A stretch of 56,713 nucleotides of DNA from an uncultured Phascolarctobacterium sp. GTDB lineage: Bacteria > Bacillota > Negativicutes > Acidaminococcales > Acidaminococcaceae. The notes beneath the pieces were generated by a model, which was not told the origin of the DNA, ran no database searches, and was given only the letters and a program-made list of their open reading frames with translations. The stretch is from contig CASEIL010000012.1 in assembly GCA_949288065.1 (NCBI GenBank), forward strand, positions 1-56,713. Reading direction: 5' to 3'. The translations under genes were made by a program, and so were the position numbers. This document shows positions 1 through 8,542 of this stretch, piece after piece (the first letter of the stretch is position 1; each line of letters starts with the position of its first letter).

Positions 1-39
1 TCAGTTTTCAAGGTGCTGCCGTTTTCCGGCGACTTGTAT

Positions 40-68
40 AGTTTATTACACTTTCAAGGATTTGTCAA
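40..68 (-). promoter_or_regulatory. Promoter P2 reading out of the left edge
   Basis: On the minus strand a perfect -35 TTGACA (63-68) is followed after 17 nt by TAAACT (40-45). Transcription would run leftward out of the window. A short GCACCTTGAAAACTGA stretch at the very edge resembles the leader or spacer sequence found next to ribosomal RNA genes in Firmicutes, so the target is probably an rRNA operon that is not in view (inference). Confidence 0.6.
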
Positions 69-144
69 GCGCTTTTTTTAAATCTTTTTGAGATTTTTTG
101 GAGAGCTTTTCAAATCGCAAGCCGCTGTTTGAAACAGCTTGTTT

Positions 145-173
145 ATATTACCATGCTTTTATGGATGTGTCAA
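145..173 (-). promoter_or_regulatory. Promoter P1 reading out of the left edge
   Basis: Minus-strand TTGACA (168-173), 17-nt spacer, TAATAT (145-150). It lies about 105 bp upstream of a second similar promoter in the same direction. Tandem strong promoters with no coding sequence after them fit a stable-RNA (rrn) operon beyond the edge. Confidence 0.6.
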
Positions 174-277
174 CACTTTTTTACAAAAATCTTAGAAATC
201 TTTTAGCTTTTCTGCGCGTACGCCGTTTGTGCCATAGATAAACAGGTAATATGGCACTTCAACAGCACATACACAGC

Positions 278-308
278 AAAAAAAGAGAGTGCCGCAGCAC
301 TCTCTTTT
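278..308 (-). terminator. Intrinsic terminator of lysS
   Basis: A 10-12 bp hairpin (AGAGAGTGC arms with a CGCA-type loop) followed on the minus strand by seven T residues, starting about 20 nt after the lysS stop codon. It separates lysS from the promoters at the left edge. Confidence 0.85.
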
Positions 309-326
309 AACGTATTTAACTAAGTA

Positions 327-2285
327 TCAGCGCAGTTTGGCGCCCGCCGGGATATTGCTATCCAGCATTAAGAGATTCAGGCCTTCTTTGCCGTCGTAGT
401 CGTACACTGCACTAATCAGCATGCCTTCGGAATCAATGCCCATCATCTTTCTCGGAGGCAGGTTGGTAATAGCCACGCAGGTTTTGCCAACCAGTTCTTC
501 CGGCTCATAGAATTCATGGATACCGCTTAAAATAGTGCGTTTTTTGCCGCTGCCGTCATTCAGGGTAAACTTCAGCAACTTTTTGCTCTTGGGCACAGCT
601 TCGCAGGCTTCCACTTTTACCACGCGGAAGTCAGATTTGCAGAAGGTATCAAAATCAACAAAATCCTCAAACAAAGGGTCTACCTTCACTTTGGAAAGGT
701 CGATTTTGGGCAGCGCTTCGCTGCTTACAGCTTCGGCTGCATGGGTTTCTTTGTTAGCAGGTTTTTCGCCGCCGATGTTTTTCATCGTCGGGAACAGCAA
801 TACATCGCGGATGCTGCTGCTGTCAGTCAAAAGCATAACCAGACGGTCTACGCCGATACCCAAACCACCCGTCGGCGGCAGGCCGTGTTCAAGCGCGTCA
901 AGGAAGTTTTCGTCCATCATGTTGGCTTCTTCGTCGCCTGCATTGCGCTCTTCCACCTGTTTTAAGAAGCGTTCGCGCTGGTCAATCGGGTCGTTGAGTT
1001 CGGTAAAGCCGTTGCAAATTTCGCGACCGTAAATAAAGCCTTCAAAACGGTCGGTAATTTCCGGGTTATCCGGATTGCTCTTGGCAAGCGGGGAAATTTC
1101 TTTCGGATGGCCGGTGATAAAGGTCGGCTGAATGAGTTTTGCTTCAACGTATTCTTCAAAGCAGGCGTTAATAATTTTGCCCACGCCGAAAGAAGGCTCA
1201 TACGGAACATTGATTGCATCCGCCATTTCGCGGGCAGTTTCCACATCGGTAACGCCCTCAAAGTTCTGGCCGGTGTATTTGTAAACAGCTTCAATCATGC
1301 TCATACGCGGCCACGGCGGAGTCAGGTCAATTTCCTGCCCTTCGTAGGTAATTTTCATGGTGCCCAAAACTTTTTGCGCAATTTCGGACACAATTTTTTC
1401 AGTTAAATCCATCATGTCGTTGTAATCACCATAAGCCTGGTAAATTTCGACACTGGTAAATTCCGGGTTGTGCTTAATGTCGATGCCTTCGTTGCGGAAA
1501 ACGCGGCCCAGCTCATAAACACGGTCAAAGCCGCCTACAACAAGGCGTTTTAAATGCAGCTCGGTAGCAATACGCAAATAAAGCTGCATATCCAGCGCAT
1601 TGTGGTAAGTGATAAACGGACGCGCAGCAGCACCGCCGGGAATGGTGTTCATAATCGGCGTTTCAACTTCCAAATAGCCATTCTCGTCCAGAATATCCCT
1701 CATAGTTTTAATAATTTTGCTGCGCAGCACAAAAGTACGGCGTACTTCCGGGTTAACAATCAAATCCACATATCTCTGGCGGTAACGGATGTCAACATCC
1801 TTTAAGCCGTGCCATTTTTCCGGCAGCGGGCGCAGGGATTTGGAAAGAATTTCAATCGCAGCCGCTTTAACAGACAGTTCTCCCATGTGGGTGCGGAACA
1901 CCGTACCGGTAACGCCGATAATATCGCCGATATCCAGCAGCTTAATCAGCTTATAGTTTTCTTCGCCAATAGCGTCCTTGCGCACATAAAGCTGAATGCG
2001 GCCGTCTTTATCCTGCATATCCATAAAGCAGGTTTTGCCGTGGCCGCGGATGGCCATAATACGGCCTGCCACGCGCACAACGGTTTCATTGGCAGCAAGT
2101 TCTTCAAAATTTTCATTGATATCGCCGGAATAATTGGTAACATCAAATTTATGGCCAAAAGGCAGCCAGCCGTGCTCTTCAATCTGGTGCATTTTGTTAA
2201 TGCGCACCTGCATTTGTTCGTTAACTTCTTTTTCGTTCAGCGCTTCCTCTTCCGGCGCCTGCACATTCTTCGTTTCTTCAGACAT
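327..2285 (-). CDS. lysS: Lysyl-tRNA synthetase, class II, with C-terminal tRNA-binding domain
   Basis: Charges tRNA-Lys with lysine in the cytoplasm. Residues about 60-150 form the N-terminal OB-fold anticodon-binding domain. The class II core follows, with motif 2 (FRNEGI..HNPEF) and motif 3 ([22 protein letters not shown]). The protein is 652 aa, about 150 longer than a usual bacterial LysRS. After a linker, residues about 541-652 form an extra OB-fold of the Trbp111/EMAP-II/MetRS-C type ([33 protein letters not shown]). Such domains bind tRNA non-specifically or aid dimerisation; attachment to LysRS is unusual. The gene follows greA by 24 nt, so the two are probably cotranscribed. No T-box is seen upstream. 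Confidence 0.96.
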   Translation of the reverse strand: MSEETKNVQAPEEEALNEKEVNEQMQVRINKMHQIEEHGWLPFGHKFDVTNYSGDINENFEELAANETVVRVAGRIMAIRGHGKTCFMDMQDKDGRIQLYVRKDAIGEENYKLIKLLDIGDIIGVTGTVFRTHMGELSVKAAAIEILSKSLRPLPEKWHGLKDVDIRYRQRYVDLIVNPEVRRTFVLRSKIIKTMRDILDENGYLEVETPIMNTIPGGAAARPFITYHNALDMQLYLRIATELHLKRLVVGGFDRVYELGRVFRNEGIDIKHNPEFTSVEIYQAYGDYNDMMDLTEKIVSEIAQKVLGTMKITYEGQEIDLTPPWPRMSMIEAVYKYTGQNFEGVTDVETAREMADAINVPYEPSFGVGKIINACFEEYVEAKLIQPTFITGHPKEISPLAKSNPDNPEITDRFEGFIYGREICNGFTELNDPIDQRERFLKQVEERNAGDEEANMMDENFLDALEHGLPPTGGLGIGVDRLVMLLTDSSSIRDVLLFPTMKNIGGEKPANKETHAAEAVSSEALPKIDLSKVKVDPLFEDFVDFDTFCKSDFRVVKVEACEAVPKSKKLLKFTLNDGSGKKRTILSGIHEFYEPEELVGKTCVAITNLPPRKMMGIDSEGMLISAVYDYDGKEGLNLLMLDSNIPAGAKLR

Positions 2286-2309
2286 TATTTCCTATCGCTC
2301 CCCAACAAA

Positions 2310-2783
2310 TTATTCTACTTTTAAAATTTTATACGAAAGCTCGCCCGCAGGGGTATGCACCTGCACAACAGAGTTAACCTTCTGCCCCAAAATAGCTGCG
2401 CCTACCGGCGATTCGTTGGAAATACGGTTTTTGGAAGGGTCAGCTTCCGTGGTGCCCACGATGGTGTAAGTTTCCTCATCGCCGAATTCCATATCCTGAA
2501 CCACAACGGTGGAGCCGAGCTGTACAACGCCTTTTTTAGCGGTGCCGCTGTCGATAATGGTAGCCGTGCTAATCATCTGTTCCAGCTCTAAAATGCGGCC
2601 TTCAATAAAAGCCTGCTCGTTTTTAGCATCGTCATATTCGGAGTTTTCGCTTATATCACCATAGCCGATAGCTACTTTAATACGTTCTGCAACCTCGTGG
2701 CGTCTTACAGAACGGAGATTTTCAAGCTCATCTTCCAGTTTTTTCAAGCCTTCGGCCGTTAAAATAGTTTCTTTACTGCTCAT
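2310..2783 (-). CDS. greA: Transcription elongation factor GreA
   Basis: GreA rescues backtracked RNA polymerase by stimulating transcript cleavage. The 157-aa length is standard. The N-terminal coiled coil carries LTAEGLKKLEDELENL and the acidic tip region ISENSEYDDAKNEQ; the C-terminal FKBP-like domain carries ADPSKNRISNESPVGAAILG. The start has a good Shine-Dalgarno (AAGGAG, 5 nt). It is first in a greA-lysS unit driven by a near-consensus promoter and preceded by a structured leader of about 100 nt. Confidence 0.96.
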   Translation of the reverse strand: MSSKETILTAEGLKKLEDELENLRSVRRHEVAERIKVAIGYGDISENSEYDDAKNEQAFIEGRILELEQMISTATIIDSGTAKKGVVQLGSTVVVQDMEFGDEETYTIVGTTEADPSKNRISNESPVGAAILGQKVNSVVQVHTPAGELSYKILKVE

Positions 2784-2799
2784 AATAATGCTCCTTTTA

Positions 2800-2884
2800 A
2801 TAAGTTCCGCCCCTTAGGCAATACTAAACAGTGCCAAGCTGCTGCCTGACACTGGGGATAACGGAACGGATTTATAGTATTATA
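2800..2884 (-). promoter_or_regulatory. Structured 5' leader of greA-lysS
   Basis: The minus-strand transcript can fold into an 11-bp hairpin (2829-2854, CAGTGTCAGGC pairing with GCTTGGCACTG) enclosed by an outer pairing of GTTCCG and CCCC (about 2854-2867) with GGGGCGGAAC (2804-2813). The outer stem ends a few nt before the greA ribosome-binding site. No known riboswitch class is recognised. Confidence 0.45.
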
Positions 2885-2890
2885 AAATAA

Positions 2891-2919
2891 ATTATAATTT
2901 TTCCGGGGCTTTTTGTCAA
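2891..2919 (-). promoter_or_regulatory. greA-lysS promoter
   Basis: Perfect TTGACA (2914-2919), 17-nt spacer and perfect TATAAT (2891-2896) on the minus strand, immediately after the dusB stop codon. This is a full-consensus vegetative promoter. Confidence 0.9.
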
Positions 2920-2920
2920 C

Positions 2921-3937
2921 TTAGTTGCCGTTTTCCGCCTGCGTTAAAAATTGTTTTTTCGCCGCCAGAAATTTGCCCGCCTCGCTGCGGTATTCTGCCA
3001 CAACCGCCTTAAACTCGTCAAAGGTGTTCAGCGCGTTAATGCGCCTGCGGTATTCTGCCGCCATGGGCATGCCCTTTAAATAGGCGCTCGCGTGGCGGCG
3101 CATTTCCTTCACGGCAATTACCTCGCCTTTAAAGGCGATAAGCATTTTTAAATGGCGTAAAACCATATCCATACGCTCGTCAAGGCTCGGTTCAAATCTT
3201 TGTACATCGCCGTTTAAGGCGCTGATAATTTCTTTAAAAATCCACGGATTGCCGTCCGCACCGCGGCCAATCATCAAACCGTCGCAGCCTGTTTCTTTAA
3301 GCATACGCAGCCCATCCTCTGCCGAAAAAATATCGCCGTTGCCGAACACCGGTATTTTAACGGCGTCCTTCACGGCTTTTATCACACTCCAGTCGGCGCT
3401 GCCGTTGTAAAACTGCTCGCGCGTCCTGCCGTGCACGGCAATGGCTGCCACGCCTGCTTTTTCGGCAAGTTGCGCAATCTCCGGCGCGTTAATGTGGTTT
3501 GCGTCCCACCCAGCGCGGATTTTAACCGTTACCGGTATTTTTACGGCATCCGCCATACGCGCCAAAATTTCATACGCCAGCTGCGGATTTTTCATTAACG
3601 CCGAGCCTTCGCCGTTATTAACAATTTTCGGCACCGGGCAGCCCATATTAAAATCAATAATGTCCGCGCCGTCTGCTTCAACCACCTGCGCTGCGCGCGC
3701 CAGCTCCAGCGGGCTGCTGCCAAAAAGCTGAATCGCCGCCGGGCGCTCGTCCTTATCAATGCGCAGCATGTCAAAGGTTTTTACGTTTTTATACAGCAGG
3801 CCCTTGGCGCTTACCATTTCCGAAACCACCAGCCCGCAGCCCAGCTCCTTGCAGATGAGCCTGAACGGCATATCGGTAATGCCTGCCATCGGCGCCAGCG
3901 CAACGGGCGCGCTCAGCACGATATTGCCAATTTGCAT
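2921..3937 (-). CDS. dusB: tRNA-dihydrouridine synthase (DusB family)
   Basis: FMN-dependent enzyme that reduces specific uridines in the tRNA D-loop. It is a 338-aa TIM-barrel protein. Family marks seen: APMAGITDMPFR near the N-terminus, SEMVSAKGLLY, the catalytic-cysteine region NMGCPVPKIVNN, the phosphate-binding end (VFGNGDI, GLMIGRGADGNPWIF) and a helical C-terminal domain. The dusB-greA-lysS neighbourhood is common in Firmicutes. The start is supported by GAGGTG 4 nt upstream. It lies directly downstream of the coaX terminator. Confidence 0.93.
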   Translation of the reverse strand: MQIGNIVLSAPVALAPMAGITDMPFRLICKELGCGLVVSEMVSAKGLLYKNVKTFDMLRIDKDERPAAIQLFGSSPLELARAAQVVEADGADIIDFNMGCPVPKIVNNGEGSALMKNPQLAYEILARMADAVKIPVTVKIRAGWDANHINAPEIAQLAEKAGVAAIAVHGRTREQFYNGSADWSVIKAVKDAVKIPVFGNGDIFSAEDGLRMLKETGCDGLMIGRGADGNPWIFKEIISALNGDVQRFEPSLDERMDMVLRHLKMLIAFKGEVIAVKEMRRHASAYLKGMPMAAEYRRRINALNTFDEFKAVVAEYRSEAGKFLAAKKQFLTQAENGN

Positions 3938-3954
3938 TTTTCACCTCATAAAAT

Positions 3955-3977
3955 AAGGCCTGCCGCTCAGCAGGCCC
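3955..3977 (-). terminator. Terminator of coaX
   Basis: Seven-bp G+C-rich hairpin (GGCCTGC/GCAGGCC) followed on the minus strand by TTATTTT. It sits between the coaX stop codon and the dusB ribosome-binding site. Confidence 0.65.
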
Positions 3978-3991
3978 TAACCACTAATTTT

Positions 3992-4768
3992 TTATTTTGC
4001 GTTTTTTTCGTACAAAATACGCAGGCCTTCCAAAGTGAGGAAGGGCTCTACCTCATCGATAACGTCGGATTCTGCCGCCATGGTGGTAGCAAAACCGCCG
4101 GTAGCAATAACAATCGCCTCGCCGCCCAGCTCTTCCTTCATCTTGCGGACGATTTCGTTCATCTGGCCCACAAAGCCGATAAGAATGCCTGCCTGCATCG
4201 CGTTAACCGTGTTTTTGCAAATTACGGAAGGCGGTTTAATCAGCTCAACGCGCGGCAATTTAGCAGTACGCTGGAACAGAGCTTCCGCGGAAATACCAAT
4301 GCCTGGCGCAATGGAACCGCCCAGATATTCGCCGCCGGGCAGCAGCGCGCAGAACGTGGTTGCCGTGCCAAAATCGACAATAATCATCGGTTTGCCCTTA
4401 TGCGCATATTTTTCGTAAGCGGCAACGGCGTTAACAATGCGGTCCGCGCCAACCTCGCGCGGGTTATCGTAACGCAGCGAAATGCCGGTTTTAATGCCGG
4501 GGCCTACAACCATCGGCATCTGCTCAAAATAGCGCTCGCACATGTGGCACAGCGGCACAATCAGCGGCGGCACAACGCTTGAGATAATAATTGCCTTAAC
4601 CTCATCCATCGGCATTTTGGTGTAATTAAACATGCTTCTCAGCAAAATGCCGTATTCGTCCGCCGTTTTGGAGCGGTCGGTAGAAAAACGCCAGTGCGAA
4701 GCAAGTTTTTGCCCGTCGAAAACACCGGCTACAATATTGGTATTGCCAACATCAATAACTAATAACAT
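3992..4768 (-). CDS. coaX: Type III pantothenate kinase
   Basis: First committed step of coenzyme A synthesis: ATP-dependent phosphorylation of pantothenate. The 258-aa length is typical. ASKHA-fold motifs: DVGNTN at residues 6-11 (phosphate 1), GADRIVNA (pantothenate site), DFGTATTF (phosphate 2) and the GGFATT segment. Type III kinases need a monovalent cation and are insensitive to CoA feedback. In Bacillus coaX also lies just after ftsH; here birA intervenes. It has its own promoter and a GGAGG Shine-Dalgarno. Confidence 0.94.
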   Translation of the reverse strand: MLLVIDVGNTNIVAGVFDGQKLASHWRFSTDRSKTADEYGILLRSMFNYTKMPMDEVKAIIISSVVPPLIVPLCHMCERYFEQMPMVVGPGIKTGISLRYDNPREVGADRIVNAVAAYEKYAHKGKPMIIVDFGTATTFCALLPGGEYLGGSIAPGIGISAEALFQRTAKLPRVELIKPPSVICKNTVNAMQAGILIGFVGQMNEIVRKMKEELGGEAIVIATGGFATTMAAESDVIDEVEPFLTLEGLRILYEKNAK

Positions 4769-4815
4769 GGCATATCCTCCTGCGGAGTAAAATTACTTTC
4801 TAAAGAACCTCGCCT

Positions 4816-4844
4816 ATTATATCAGAAAAACCAAACGCTGTACA
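4816..4844 (-). promoter_or_regulatory. coaX promoter
   Basis: TGTACA (4839-4844), 17-nt spacer, TATAAT (4816-4821) with an upstream TGA that makes an extended -10, on the minus strand ahead of coaX. Confidence 0.7.
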
Positions 4845-4854
4845 GCAAAATTTA

Positions 4855-5850
4855 TCAGGCATATTTGCCCGTACCCGCCGCCGGGCGGATGGAAACGTCA
4901 CCGGCGATAACCTTTTCAGTCGTGCCATCCTCTTTTTTTACAACCAAAAGCCCGTCCTCGTCGATGTCCACAGCCAGCCCGCAGTAGGTTTCGTCCGGCG
5001 CGATAACCTTTACCTGCTGCCCCAGCGTGCAGGAATATTTACGCCACTCGGCCAGTACCGGTGCGAAACCGTTTTGCAGCACGCTTTCGTACAGCTCTTC
5101 CAAATTATCAAGCACATCTGCCAGAATCTGCACGCGCTCCACCGGCTCTGCTGCAGCGTCGGCGACGGAAACAGCGCAGTCCTTAATATCATCCGGCACA
5201 ATGCTGTGCGGCACGTTTACGTTAATACCGATGCCGATAACTATATAATTAATTTTGCCAAACTCAGCGCTCATTTCCGTTAAAATGCCCACCAGCTTTT
5301 TGCCGTTTAAAAGAATATCGTTAGGCCATTTAATAGCGGCATTAACGCCCTTATATTTGTTAACCGCCTTAACCACGGCAACTGCTGCCAAAAGCGTGCA
5401 TTTGGAGGCCTCCTGTGGCAAAAACGGCGGCTTTAATACAACGGAAAACCAGTTGCCGCACGCAAAGGGCGAGAACCACCCGCGCGAAAGACGGCCCTTG
5501 CCGCCCTTTTGTTCCTCACTGACAACAACAAGCCCATTGTCGCAGCCTTCCTCAGCTAAACGCTTGGCAAGATTGTTGGTGGAGTCCACGCTCTCCACAT
5601 AATGGATGCTGTGCCCCAGCCATTTGGTTTTTAAATGCGTAATAATTTCCGCCGGTTTTAATCTGTCCGGCGCAGCCTTTAAAACATAGCCCTTTTTAGG
5701 GACTGATTCAATATCATAGCCTTCGGCCTTTAAAGCCTGAATATGTTTCCACACAGCCGTGCGCGATACCTCAAGCCTTTTGGAAAGCTCCTCGCCCGAT
5801 ACAGGCTCCGCACCGCCGGCGCGTAAAATCTCTAAAATGCGTCCACGCAT
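4855..5850 (-). CDS. birA: Bifunctional biotin-protein ligase / biotin operon repressor
   Basis: Activates biotin to biotinyl-AMP and attaches it to carboxylase carrier proteins; with its DNA-binding domain it can also repress biotin genes. Residues about 1-60 form a winged HTH (SGEELSKRLEVSRTAVWKHIQALK). The central ligase domain has STNNLAK, the adenylate-binding region GGKGRLSRGWFSP, and KWPNDIL, followed by the SH3-like C-terminal domain (LGQQVKVI, GLAVDIDEDGLL). The 331-aa length fits the two-function type. No biotin synthesis genes and no convincing operator are seen in the window, so targets of repression are unknown. Confidence 0.94.
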   Translation of the reverse strand: MRGRILEILRAGGAEPVSGEELSKRLEVSRTAVWKHIQALKAEGYDIESVPKKGYVLKAAPDRLKPAEIITHLKTKWLGHSIHYVESVDSTNNLAKRLAEEGCDNGLVVVSEEQKGGKGRLSRGWFSPFACGNWFSVVLKPPFLPQEASKCTLLAAVAVVKAVNKYKGVNAAIKWPNDILLNGKKLVGILTEMSAEFGKINYIVIGIGINVNVPHSIVPDDIKDCAVSVADAAAEPVERVQILADVLDNLEELYESVLQNGFAPVLAEWRKYSCTLGQQVKVIAPDETYCGLAVDIDEDGLLVVKKEDGTTEKVIAGDVSIRPAAGTGKYA

Positions 5851-5875
5851 AAAATCACACTCCTCGTTACCCTAA

Positions 5876-5904
5876 AGAGTATCATTCTGTTAACGTAAAG
5901 TCAA
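5876..5904 (-). promoter_or_regulatory. birA promoter
   Basis: Minus-strand TTGACT (5899-5904), 17-nt spacer and TACTCT (5876-5881), 25 nt upstream of the birA start. Confidence 0.6.
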
Positions 5905-5911
5905 GCAAAAC

Positions 5912-5940
5912 AAAAACACCGGCGGTTAAACCGGTGTTTT
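5912..5940 (-). terminator. Terminator of ftsH
   Basis: Hairpin with ACACCGG/CCGGTGT arms flanked by A and T runs, 19 nt after the ftsH stop. The minus strand ends in TTTTTG. Confidence 0.8.
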
Positions 5941-5959
5941 TATGTCAGTTATTTGGTTT

Positions 5960-7921
5960 TTAGTTAAGCGCGTGCTTTTCTTCGGTGCTTACAGCGCCCG
6001 GCACTTCTTCATACTGTGGTGCCTGCTGCGGCTGCGCAGCTTCTGCCGGTGCGGTAATTACCTCCGGCGGAATAACTGCGGGCGTGCCGCTGTTATCATC
6101 GGGCGGCTGCTCGTTTTTATCCAGAATGCGCCCGTATTTCATCAGCTGCTCAATTTCACTGCCTTCCAGCGTTTCTCTTTCAATTAACGCCTGCGCAATT
6201 AAATGCAGCTTATCAAGATTGTTTTGCAGCAGCTCTTCCGTTTTCTGGTAAGCCTCGTCAAGGAATTTGCGTATTTCCTTGTCGATTTTAGCTGCAATTT
6301 CCTCACTGTAATTTTTATCGCGGGCAATATCACGGCCAAGGAACACCTGATCCTGACGGTGCCCAAAGGTTACCGGGCCCAGCTCCTGGCTCATGCCGTA
6401 TTCGCAAATCATCTGGCGTGCCAAAGAGGTTGCACGCTGCAAGTCGTTGCTGGCGCCGCTCGAGATCTCCTTCAGCACCAGTGCCTCGGCAACACGGCCG
6501 CCCAAAAGCACCTTCAGCTCGTCCAGCATCTCGCTTCTGGTAGCGTAGTAGCGGTCCTCTTTCGGCAGGCTTAAGGTGTAGCCGCCTGCCCTGCCGCGCG
6601 GAATAATGGTTACCTTGTGCACGGGGTCGGCGTTATCCAGCAGCATACCGATAAGGGTATGCCCGCCCTCGTGGTAAGCGGTAAGGCGTTTTTCCTTGTC
6701 GCTGATAACCCTGCTGCGGCGTTCCGGCCCCATAATAACGCGTTCTGCCGCTTCTTCCATCTCGGGCATATTAATCTGCTTTTTGTTTTTGCGCGCCGCC
6801 ATCAAAGCAGCCTCGTTCACAAGGTTGCTTAAATCCGCGCCGGTAAAGCCCGGGGTGCGCCTTGCAATAACGTCCAGCTCCACGTCGCTGCCAACAGGTT
6901 TGCCCTTAACATGCACGTTCAAAATCTGCTGGCGGCCCTTAATATCCGGGCGGTCAACCACAATCTGGCGGTCAAAACGGCCCGGGCGCAAAAGTGCCGG
7001 GTCTAAAATATCCGGGCGGTTGGTTGCGGCAATCATAATAATGCCTTCGTTAACGCCAAAGCCGTCCATTTCAACCAAAAGCTGGTTTAAGGTCTGTTCG
7101 CGTTCATCATGCCCGCCGCCAAGCCCGGCGCCGCGCTGGCGTCCCACAGCGTCAATCTCGTCAATAAACACAATGCACGGCGCGTTCTTTTTCGCCTGCT
7201 CAAACAAATCGCGCACACGCGAAGCGCCCACGCCGACAAACATTTCCACAAAGTCCGAGCCGGAAATGCTGAAAAACGGCACGCCAGCCTCGCCTGCAAC
7301 AGCCTTGGCAAGCAGCGTTTTACCCGTGCCCGGAGGCCCGTACAGCAGTACGCCTTTGGGTATTTTAGCGCCCAAATCGTTATATTTTTTCGGGTGCTTC
7401 AAAAATTCAACAACCTCTTCCAGCTCCTGCTTGGCCTCATCGGCACCGGCAACATCCTTAAAGGTTACTTTAATTTTGTCCTCATCGTAACGGCGCGCAC
7501 GGCTCTTGCCAAAATTCATCACGCCTCGGCCGCCACCGCCGCCCTGCATCTGCTGCATCATAAAAAACCAAACGGCAACAATTACAAGAATCGGCAGTAA
7601 CTCGCTCAGCACAGCCGTCCACCACGGAGGCTCGGGCGGAAGCTCGGCCTTAATTTCAATATCGCGCGCGCGCAGGGTCGGAATCAGGCTCTCATCCTTC
7701 GGCACAACGGTAGTAAAATCGCTGCCGTCCTTTAGCTTGCCGCTGATAACATTTTCAACAATCGTTACCTGCTGCACCTCATCCTGCTGCACATGCTTCA
7801 TAAAAGCACTGTAACTAATATCTGTTTTCGGCACCACGTTATTCGCGTAAGAATCGAACAGCATAATGGCGCAAATTATTATCAGCAGGTAGAGTACAAC
7901 ATTTTTTAAAAATTTAGTCAA
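5960..7921 (-). CDS. ftsH: ATP-dependent zinc metalloprotease FtsH
   Basis: Membrane-anchored hexameric AAA+ protease that degrades misfolded membrane proteins and regulators. Two membrane segments (about 7-24 and 103-123) flank an extracytoplasmic domain. AAA+ domain: Walker A GPPGTGKT (195-202), Walker [10 protein letters not shown], and SRH with [19 protein letters not shown]. Protease domain: HEGGH zinc site (417-421). A proline- and alanine-rich tail of about 50 residues follows. The start is TTG (7921) with GGGAGGG 6 nt upstream; no closer ATG fits. It has its own promoter, separate from hpt. Confidence 0.97.
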   Translation of the reverse strand: MTKFLKNVVLYLLIIICAIMLFDSYANNVVPKTDISYSAFMKHVQQDEVQQVTIVENVISGKLKDGSDFTTVVPKDESLIPTLRARDIEIKAELPPEPPWWTAVLSELLPILVIVAVWFFMMQQMQGGGGGRGVMNFGKSRARRYDEDKIKVTFKDVAGADEAKQELEEVVEFLKHPKKYNDLGAKIPKGVLLYGPPGTGKTLLAKAVAGEAGVPFFSISGSDFVEMFVGVGASRVRDLFEQAKKNAPCIVFIDEIDAVGRQRGAGLGGGHDEREQTLNQLLVEMDGFGVNEGIIMIAATNRPDILDPALLRPGRFDRQIVVDRPDIKGRQQILNVHVKGKPVGSDVELDVIARRTPGFTGADLSNLVNEAALMAARKNKKQINMPEMEEAAERVIMGPERRSRVISDKEKRLTAYHEGGHTLIGMLLDNADPVHKVTIIPRGRAGGYTLSLPKEDRYYATRSEMLDELKVLLGGRVAEALVLKEISSGASNDLQRATSLARQMICEYGMSQELGPVTFGHRQDQVFLGRDIARDKNYSEEIAAKIDKEIRKFLDEAYQKTEELLQNNLDKLHLIAQALIERETLEGSEIEQLMKYGRILDKNEQPPDDNSGTPAVIPPEVITAPAEAAQPQQAPQYEEVPGAVSTEEKHALN

Positions 7922-7964
7922 AATCTACCCTCCCTAAGTAAATTTATTTTAACGCTATTTTTAT

Positions 7965-7993
7965 ATTATAATCTATTCTTATTATTTGCACAA
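7965..7993 (-). promoter_or_regulatory. ftsH promoter
   Basis: Minus-strand TTGTGC (7988-7993), 17-nt spacer, perfect TATAAT (7965-7970), just after the hpt stop codon. Confidence 0.7.
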
Positions 7994-7999
7994 CCGTTA

Positions 8000-8542
8000 T
8001 TATTTGGCATAAGCCTCCGGCTTCAGCACGCCAATGTAGGGCAGGTTGCGGTAATCTCCGGCAAAATCAAGCCCGTAGCCCACAACAAACTCGTCCGGAA
8101 TTTCAAAGCCCACATAATCAGCGTTAAGCTGGTTTACGCGGCGGCTCGGTTTATCGCACAGCGCCACCTTTTTAACGGAGGCCGGGTTCTGGCGCTGCAA
8201 AAGCCTGGTAATGGCTTCCATGGTTACGCCGCTGTCGATAATATCGTCCACCAAAAGCACATGGCAGCCTTCCAGCTTTTCAGAGCAGGTCAGCCTTACA
8301 TCCACGCTGCCGCTGGTTTCCGTGCTGTTGCCGTAAGAAGACGCCACCATAAAATCAATGCGCAGCGGCAAATCAATCGCCAGCGAAAGGTCGGTAAAAA
8401 AGTAAATAGCGCCCTTTAAAAGGCCAATCATTACAATTTTGTCTTTATCCTTATAATCCTCGTGAATCTGTCTGCCCAGTTCCTTCACACGTTTTTGAAT
8501 TTCCTCTTCGCTTAATAAAACCTTTGCAATATTGTTATGCAT
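8000..8542 (-). CDS. hpt: Hypoxanthine phosphoribosyltransferase
   Basis: Purine salvage: converts hypoxanthine (and guanine) plus PRPP to IMP (GMP). The PRPP-binding motif is VLLVDDIIDSGVT and the flexible loop region is VASSYGNSTETSG. With the chosen start it is 180 aa, the usual length. ATG at 8542 has AAGGA 8 nt upstream, whereas an upstream ATG at 8551 would overlap that ribosome site. The start overlaps the tilS stop by 8 nt, so the genes are translationally coupled. The tilS-hpt-ftsH order is conserved in Firmicutes. Confidence 0.95.
   Translation of the reverse strand: MHNNIAKVLLSEEEIQKRVKELGRQIHEDYKDKDKIVMIGLLKGAIYFFTDLSLAIDLPLRIDFMVASSYGNSTETSGSVDVRLTCSEKLEGCHVLLVDDIIDSGVTMEAITRLLQRQNPASVKKVALCDKPSRRVNQLNADYVGFEIPDEFVVGYGLDFAGDYRNLPYIGVLKPEAYAK

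Noticed and set aside
5876..5904. BirA operator at the birA promoter
   Set aside because: GTTAAC and GTAAC sequences are present, but they do not form the spaced palindrome expected of a Firmicutes biotin operator.
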